A DNA stretch of 64,000 bases from assembly GCF_000346465.2 (NCBI RefSeq), contig NC_034011.1, positions 15,003,339 through 15,067,338 on the forward strand, given 5' to 3'. The stretch is from Prunus persica (lineage: Eukaryota > Streptophyta > Magnoliopsida > Rosales > Rosaceae). The translations under genes and the position numbers were made by a program. Below the pieces are notes generated by a model, which was not told where the DNA came from, did no database searches, and worked only from the letters and a program-made list of their open reading frames with translations. Positions 57,027-64,000 of the stretch are shown one piece after another; the first letter of the stretch is position 1, and each line of letters opens with the position of its first letter.

Positions 57027-57900
57027 AAGATTGATGATCGTTATACAATCCAAAAAGTAAAAAAAGAAAAAAGAAAAGGACAAATCTCTACCCCAAATTG
57101 GCATATTGCTTTTTGATATTTAGGTTAATTATGTTGTAGGTTTGTTTTTTTGTTTACAATGATGACTTTGTAATTGTTTTCATATTAGCATAATGCTTTA
57201 TGCTTCCTATTCATTTTATTGATGGTTTTGTGATTGTTTTTCAGGTTGGGGTAAAGAATTAGGCCAAGTACAAGACTAATATACTATTTTGGATTCCATT
57301 TATTTGTCTACTTGAATTTGTAATATTTTCATTGTATATGGCGATTGTATTTTTTTTTATACATAATGACTTGAGATTTTAGATTTATAATTATTGGTTC
57401 TATAAAGTGAATGTATTGAACAATACTTTCAATTACATGAATGAAGTTTACGTTGGCTTTGATGAAGATATAGTACGATTGAGAATAAGCTTTTAAAGTA
57501 AATTTGACTGTTATATCATAGTTTATATGTGAATTGAAACAATCATCCCATTAGCATTGTGAATGGGCATTGTACCATAAAGTTATATTTTGAGATTAGT
57601 GTATGCATATTGCCATGTTATTGGAAGCCTTTTCAATTTTGAGAAAGTAAATACAATATGTGATTTGTCAATGTAATTGACAAATAGGTAGTACCATCTG
57701 CATTGTAGTTTGACAAACAAAGCAGTTCCATTTGCATTTCAGTCAAGTAATTGTCATTATCTATGCACAATTAATTGAAAATGTAAATACAATATGTGAT
57801 TTGTCAATGCAATTGACAAACAGGAAGTGTAATTTGCATTCCAGTAGTGCAATTGACAATCAAAGTAGTCCCAACTACTTGATACACATGCCTTTGCATT
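57027..57900. other. Spacer with a 140 bp tandem duplication
   Basis: AATACAATATGTGATTTGTC occurs at about 57650 and again at about 57788 with flanking similarity, including AATTGACAAA(T/C)AGG. The left part (57100-57400) is AT-rich and intron/3'UTR-like. No gene. Confidence 0.55.
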
Positions 57901-57904
57901 GTCA

Positions 57905-58140
57905 ATAAGCTAACTCACCTCTCCTTCAGCTAACTTTAGCATCGAAGGGCCTTCAACCGATACCACACTAGAACCTTAGGTCTCACCTATTTTCTTCTCT
58001 CTTTAGCATAGATTCAGCATTACCGACGAAGAGAGAGCGTTTACTAAAGGCAGATCTGATCCCTCGATCATTCACATAATCTATAAGTTGGTCCTACCAC
58101 TATCTGTCTAGTTTTTGCTCCAACATCTTGAAAATACAAA
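57905..58140 (+). mobile_element. Remnant of a Tat-like LTR end and leader
   Basis: CTAACTTTAGCATCGAAGGGCCTTCAACCG resembles the end of the presumed Tat LTR at 40917 (CTAACTGACTTAGGCATCGG...). It is followed by a short leader (GACGAAGAGAGAGCG) without coding DNA. Confidence 0.5.
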
Positions 58141-58319
58141 ATAAAATTGAACTAAATATTTGGATAAGTTTATTTCCGAAAAGAAACATTTGAATTGATT
58201 AAGGGTAATTTGTCTCCTGTTTGGCAATTGCCTTTGATACCAAAAAAAAGAATCCTTCATGTATTATCACACACCAAACCATGAATGTGCAAAATATATT
58301 TATGTTTAATCATTGAAGT

Positions 58320-59690
58320 ATTTGCATTTTACTAGAATAAGGACCCCAATTTACATCCTCATAGTCCGGACTTACCCATTCTTTGTAATATGGATCCATA
58401 TCCTTGTAAAATAAGGATTTACAACATTAAGGATTATAAGAACCCTAATGTTGTAATCGTGGTGCAAAAACCTGTAAATCACTACTAAATTATGTAACTT
58501 ACATGTTTATGCATCTTTTTTACAGCGTTTTGGTACCCTCACATCCCAAAATTCTAGAATATGCCTTAGTCTTGTAAACCGTTATTTTACTAGAATAAGA
58601 ACCCTAATTTACATCCTCATGGTTCAGACTTACCAATTCTTTGTAATGTGGATTTATATCCTTGTAAAATAAGGATTTAAAACATTAAAGATTATGAGAA
58701 CCCTAATGTTGTAATCATTGTGCAAAAACCTGTAAATCACTACCTAAATCGTGTAACTTATATTTTTATGGGTCTTTTTAACAACTTTTTGGTACCATCG
58801 TATCCAAAAATTGTAAAATCAGCCCTTAATCTTGTAAACCCTCATTTTACTAGAATAAGGACCCTAATTTACATCCTCATGGTTCAAACTTACCAATTCT
58901 TTGTAATGTGGATCCATATCCTCGTAAATATAAGGATTTGCAACATTAAGAATTATGAGAACCCTAATGTTCTAATCTTGGTGCAAAAACCTGTAAATCA
59001 CTATTCAAATCGTGTAACCTACATGTTTATGGATCTTCTTTACAATGTTATGCACCCTCGTATCCTAAAATTGTAAATTCGGCCTTAATCTTGTAAACCC
59101 TCATTTTACTAGAATAAAGACTTAATTTACATCCTCATGGTCTGCAATTACCAATTCTTTGTAATGTGGATCCATATCATAGTAAAATAAGGAATTACAA
59201 CATTAAGGGTTATAAGAACCCTAATGTTGTAATCGTGATGCGAAAACCTGTAAATCACTTCCCAAATCGTGTAACTTACATGTTTATGGATCCTCCTTAC
59301 AATGTTATGGTACACTCGTGTCCCAAAATTGTAAAATTGGCCTTTAATCTTGTAAACCCTCCTTTTACTAGAATAAGGACCCAATTTACATCCTCATGGT
59401 CTGGAGTTACCAATTCCTTGTAATGTGGATCCATAGCCTTATAAAATGAAGATTTACAACATTATGGATTGGTTGGACCCTAAATTTCTAAACCCGGTCT
59501 ATAAATTTGTAAATCACCACCCAATTCTTGTAGCATGCATGTTTATGGATCCTCCTTCCAACGTTATGGTACCCTCGTATCGAAAACTTGTAAAATGAGC
59601 CCTTAATCTTGTAAATCTCATCTTTACTAAAATAAAGACCTAATTTACATCTTCAAGGTCTACACTTACCAATTACTTGTATATGTATGA
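58320..59690. repeat. Tandem array of about 258 bp units (5+ copies)
   Basis: Marker TATCCTTGTAAAATAAGG (or variant) at about 58401, 58657, 58917, 59174 and 59434. Units contain CTAATGTTGTAATC, CCTGTAAATCACTAC, GTTTATGGATC and TTTTACTAGAATAAGGACCC. A diverged sixth partial unit ends near 59690. Satellite-like in size; inside or beside LTR unit C. Confidence 0.9.
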
Positions 59691-61048
59691 CTACTACCAA
59701 ACTTGTACTGGGAAAACAATCCAACCGGGGGATTGTTTAACTAGACCACATGGAAGAATCCTCAATTGACCATGTGGCCAAGGAACGAGCCGTCCAACCG
59801 GGGGACTGGGCTCATTAGCATGCACAGCAAAATCCTTTATACTCGTGTGTCTGTGACAAATCCTACGTGCGCAGACTACCCCGCTAAGGGTCTACGAAAC
59901 ACCCCATCAAGGGTGCCCAGGTTTCGACATATCCAAGTATCCAATCCAAATATCCAAGTGCCGGGGAGGTAACTAACATAAACCATAACCCAAATCCCAT
60001 TCCACAATCTCTTTCCAATAATCCCATGTACCCAACACATATCTCTAGACAACCAGACATCACTTGTGTCCAAAACACAAATCCCAAATTATACATATTC
60101 AAAGTATAGATAGTAGCTCTCAAGATAGCAATAAGTCAACCCAAAATAAGGACAACCTTCAAGTATCCAAAAACATACCAATAATTCCATAAAATACCAT
60201 AAAGCAATATTAAAACAATATTCAAGTCTCCACATTCACAATATCCCAATATATATGTAAATATATGCATAGCTTTCCACCTTTGAAAATAAGGATTATT
60301 ATTTAAAAACAAAGTCCACTCATAGAAAGTCCGAAGCTGTGTGACCCTAAGAGGGTCCTGCTTGCTAAGCACGTTGAGCCTGAGTACCTATTGAAGAACC
60401 CGAGGACTAGATTAAAATAAAGCACTTCGAACGATAACTTTAAAACAAACTCCTAGTTTTCCTAGGACTCAAGTGTGTGTGCAAGACGAATGAGGATTTT
60501 CTAAGGTCCAACTACGCATTTCGAATGGTGGAATAACCTCGGAAGATTCTCGGTCAATCGAGGGGTCGAACTTCCCAAATTTGGTCAACCAGGCCTGTGA
60601 GGCCCACGACCTCCGATTTCAGTTCCTACGGGTTCAACAAAGTTTACTAAACACGTTCTGCAAGTTTGGTCTCAATCGAACAATCGGATCGCTCTCGATC
60701 ATGGAGCCGATCCAACTGTCCAAACATATCGAACCCAGATATTGCCTAATATGCGTAAATCCGTTCGACCGTCAAACGATAACCAAATTCAAATACGAGC
60801 ATACCGTCATGCTTGGGACAACATGGGGAACATTTTAGAACACAATTGGCCACCACCCCATAGCCCATGTGTCACCACATGTGTCGGCAGCGCATGGATG
60901 TCTTAAGAAAATTTCGATGACCAAAAAATTCTTGAAACACCCAACAATACCTATACCAACACGTTCAGACTAACATGGGGAGCTTTTTTGGTTCTTGGAC
61001 CACGGCCAAAAAGTGGCCGGAGCTAGCCGAATCGAAGCTGAAAAATTA

Positions 61049-61587
61049 GGGCTCGTTTGGTACGCGGGATTATCATGGACTAGACTAAATATTGGGACTG
61101 TCTTGGATTGGCTTGGCTTGGTATAAGCTGGATAAGACTTGTACTGTGTTTGATGCGCGATTGGACTAGGACTAAATTTGTTGACTTTTTTTATTTTTTT
61201 ATTTTTTTTCAAAAAGGCAAGTGGATTTATTTGTTTTGTTTTTTTAACTTTTCTTCTTTCATTCTCTACTGTTTTATCTTCTTCCAACATGCGACTTCTT
61301 CATCTTCTTCTCAATCTATTTGTCTCTCTACTTCTTAATTGAAAATTTTATATTCTCTCATTTTCCTATTTCACTATTTCTCTCTTCAATAGCCACATGC
61401 CAAAACCCAACAATCTATATTTGGGAATTTGCTTCTTTGAGGAGGCTTCTGCCTGGGTGGGTTCTTTGATGATGAATTGCTTGATAGTTAGCTATTTTTT
61501 TATGAGGTTCTTCCCAAATTTCATAAAAAGAAAAAGCAATTTAAATTAATTGATTTATTTCCTCCATTTGGGTTTTGTAGCAAACTT

Positions 61588-61655
<68 letters not shown>

Positions 61656-61976
61656 CAGCTGACATGGATGAGGATTGGAGGCCATGGCTGTGACGAGGTG
61701 TGTTTAGGTGGGAGGTGATGGCTGTGACGAGGTGTGTGGTGGGGTGGGAACTAATGGCAAAGACAAAGGCGTGGAGAGGGGAGGAAGTCGCGAGCGATGA
61801 GAAGGGGATTATTTGTCCCCCCTTCACAGACGAGTCTCAGTAAGCTCAGTTAAGAAGGTATTTTTGGTGAGCCCCAGATTATTAATCCCATTTAAAACTA
61901 GAATCATATGACAACAAACATGGGATAATTTTTTATCCAAGCCAGTCCAAGTTAGGGAGGCGTACCAAACGAGCCA
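61049..61976. mobile_element. PIF/Harbinger-type MITE, 928 bp
   Basis: Ends GGGCTCGTTTGGTACGC and GCGTACCAAACGAGCCA form a near-perfect 17 bp terminal inverted repeat; target duplication TTA on both sides (61046-61048 and 61977-61979). Inside the ends, GGATTATCATGGACTAGAC and TGGGATAATTTTTTATCC-type stretches continue the weak symmetry. Contains a long (GA)n run at about 61590-61650. No transposase. Confidence 0.85.
61588..61652. repeat. (GA)n microsatellite
   Basis: About 28 GA units with two GATA interruptions, inside the MITE. Frames through it are artefacts. Confidence 0.95.
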
Positions 61977-62569
61977 TTATGGTTTTAACCATAATTTTTT
62001 GACCTCGATACGGTGGTGTCAGCCACCAATGGAGGGATGAGAGAGCTACCTGATCCAAGTGGTGGCGTGACTAGAGGCAGCCGAAAAAGTCGCCAGCAAA
62101 TCTGGCCAGTTTTTCCCTTCGAAACTAGCGGCGCTATGTTGGTTTTTGACCAGAGAAATTGGTTAGGTAGAAGAGGAGGAGAGGAAAATTTTGCAAGTTG
62201 TTTCGTTAGAAACGGTGGCAGGCCAAAGCCGGAATCGACTCCGAAAAATCTACCATGTGCGACAAAGAGAGAGAGAGAGAGTGTCGGGGGAGGAGAGAGA
62301 GAGAAAGAGAAGGGTTGAATGGTTTTTAAAAATCCGATTTTGAAAAAATTATGATTGTGCCACTGCACTTCCGTTAACCGTAACTTCTTCATTAAAACTT
62401 CGATTTGGGCCCACTACTCATATCAACGAGCTCTACACAACTGTGCTACTCAAATCCCAAAAATCCTTGCTGATCAAAAAGTGACTAACGTGACCTTATC
62501 CCAAGGGCAAAATTGAATTTCACAATTAAATAAATTAAATAATCAGTTAAAGTTGGGTCAGGGTGTCAC

Positions 62570-63999
62570 AACCTACCACCCTTAAAGAAAATTTCGTCCT
62601 CAAAATTTTGTACCTGCCATTCGAAGAGGTGAGGGTACTTGGCCAGCATCTATGCCTCGGGTTCCCAAGTGGCTTCCTCTACGGTTTGACTCCACAACAC
62701 CTTCACTACCCAAATGGTTTTAGAGCGCAATACTTGCTCCTTTCTATCCTGAATTTGTACCGGTTGCTCCTTATAAGTCAAATCTTCCCTTAACTTCATG
62801 GGTTGATGTTCCAGGATATGAGAAGAATCGGCTATGTACTTCTGTAGCATAGATACATGAAATACGTTATGAATCCAAGATAGGTCTGGAGGTAAAGCAA
62901 GTTTGTAGGCAACAGGTCCAATGCGTTCCGTGATCTCATAAGGTATGATATAACGAGGGCTTAAGTTCCCACGTTTCTCGAACCTCATCACACTTTTCCA
63001 AGGAGATAGCTTCAAGAACACCCAATCCCCAACTGCAAACTCGAGGTCTTTGGATCTGTTGTCTGCATAACTCTTCTGTCGGGCTTGTGCAGTTTTAAGT
63101 TTTTCTTTGATCACCTTTACCTTCTCTGTTGTTCCTTAAATACTTTCTAATTTCTCCAATTTTCTCTCACCCACTTCATTCCAACATATATGAGTCCTAC
63201 ACTGCCTCTCATACAAAGCTTCATAAGGAGTCAAAGCTTCTTGTAAACACTTCCAAAAATGAGATGTGAATCTAGTATCCCTGTTCGACACAATGGACAC
63301 GAATGCTCCATGCAACCTCACTATTTCATCCACAAAGAGTTTAGCAAGCTTCACCAAGGAATAAGTTTCTTTGATAGGTAGGAAGTGAGCGAATTTGGTG
63401 AGTCGGTCAACTATCACCCAAATTCTGTCATGGTCTCTCAGAGTGTGTGGAAGTTTGAAAACGAAGTCTATTGTGATATGTTCCCACTTCCATTCAAGAA
63501 TTAGAAGTGGTTGCATAAGCCCATATGGTTTCTGTCGCTCTGATTTCACCTGTTGACAAATCAAACACCTACTCACATACCTAGGTATGTCACCCTTCAT
63601 ATGCGGCCACGAATAGTATTCCCGAATTGTTCGATACATCTTGGTACCACTCGAGTGCATGGTATAAGCTAAACAGTGAGCCTCCTCCATGATTTCTCTT
63701 TTTAAGTCTTCGTTCTTGAGTACACACAGACGAGTTCCAGTTACCAAGGCTCCATCTTCTCTCACTGTATAATCTATCCGTGTACCATTCTCTACTTCCA
63801 GCCTTATCATATAAAGTGTAGGATACAACACGTCAAGGGGATGAAGAACCATACCTTGGTTGACGTAAACAGTCACCAAAATAGCAGAAAATGGCGTCGA
63901 AAAAACTGTCGAAACTTTCATTCGATACCGTCGACTATCCAGGTGGTTTCGAGCTACGAAAAGTACTAGGTTTTGTAGAGAAGGAAGAGACGATTCCAT
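62570..63999 (-). pseudogene. Chromovirus-like gypsy pol end (integrase), runs off the window
   Basis: Minus strand, one frame. An H-H-C-C zinc domain at about 63545-63680 (HCLAYTMHSSGTKMYRTI, SRCLICQQVK) is followed by the integrase core with first Asp in HITIDFVFKLP and second Asp in SNRDTRFTSHFW. The core then jumps at about 63229 from LQEAL straight to TPYEALYERQCR: the roughly 60 residues in between, including the catalytic Glu, are missing. A TAA at 63136-63138 (LESI*GTTEKVK) stops it, and the frame continues through GDWVFLKLSPW, HNVFHVSMLQKY and a chromo-like WEPEA end. RT and gag lie beyond 64000. Confidence 0.85.
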
Positions 64000-64000
64000 T

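Larger units (their letters stand above)
59691..62567 (-). mobile_element. Gypsy LTR unit C, 3' LTR of the pol on its right
   Basis: On the minus strand, pol ends at about 62570, is followed by a purine-rich AAGGGTGGTAG tract, and then the LTR starts TTGTGACACCCTGACCC. It shares block order with units A and B (GGGGAGGTAAC at about 59962, CCCACGACCTCCGATTTC at about 60602, TTTTGGTTCTTGGACCACGG at about 60988). The left limit is unclear; the 258 bp array may belong to it. A MITE is inserted at 61049-61976. Confidence 0.65.

Noticed and set aside
61555..61827. Open frame rich in Leu/Ser over the (GA)n run
   Set aside because: Created by the microsatellite in the MITE; no gene.

Overview
This is plant nuclear DNA, very probably from a eudicot and perhaps Rosaceae (an impression from gene and transposon similarity, not proven). 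It is AT-rich, with GT-AG introns, plant-type transposons of almost every class, and pieces of plant genes: an XRCC3-like RecA-family gene, a WSD1-like wax ester synthase/DGAT gene, a serpin, a papain-like protease and the proteasome lid subunit RPN6. No tRNA, rRNA, CRISPR or bacterial-type gene was seen. One run of N lies at 30677-31072.

Layout. (1) 1-7773: two small related coiled-coil ORFs on opposite strands around a 0.9 kb purine-rich minisatellite, then an intact single-ORF XRCC3-like gene, then a convergent Mutator-like (MULE) transposase broken only by one TGA. A candidate MULE end lies at about 7773. (2) 7811-25495: a WSD1-like gene whose exons are spread over 17.6 kb. A complete 13.8 kb CACTA transposon (8162-21945, TSD CCT) sits after exon 1 and a 2 kb non-autonomous LTR element (22913-24885, TSD TATTT) sits in a later intron. 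The exon with the acyltransferase active site is absent. (3) 26266-34091: a second, non-autonomous CACTA (TSD TGC) holding a nested hAT copy, a papain-like protease prodomain fragment and a 275 bp Helitron. (4) 35401-39962: a serpin exon fragment followed by a second, complete hAT copy (35841-39954, TSD ATTATTAT) in inverted orientation to the first. (5) 40338-51777: a decayed Tat-lineage Ty3/gypsy element with two RNase H modules, split by a gag-protease-only gypsy fragment. (6) 51778-62567: related long gypsy LTR-like units, each with a different tandem array, plus a PIF/Harbinger-type MITE (61049-61976, TSD TTA). (7) 62570-63999: the end of a chromovirus-like gypsy pol on the minus strand, whose integrase lacks the segment carrying the catalytic Glu.

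How it fits together. The first CACTA carries two spliced genes: a TnpD-type transposase (Transposase_21 family) and a Transposase_24/coiled-coil protein that ends in a Ulp1/C48 protease domain. Its terminal motif (CGTCGT/ACGACG) fills the subterminal regions and also the introns of the Ulp1 gene, and it has picked up a fragment of RPN6. Because its 3 bp target duplication is intact, the host WSD1-like gene had apparently lost its catalytic exon before the CACTA arrived.

The most striking cross-element pattern is that transposases of three DNA-transposon superfamilies (MULE, CACTA, hAT), and also the gypsy RT, are interrupted at positions where the family has a conserved Trp, by TGA (or TAG). 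The hAT stop is shared by both copies. This fits G-to-A (C-to-T) decay of methylated elements, but the shared hAT stop shows that such a copy can still be amplified.
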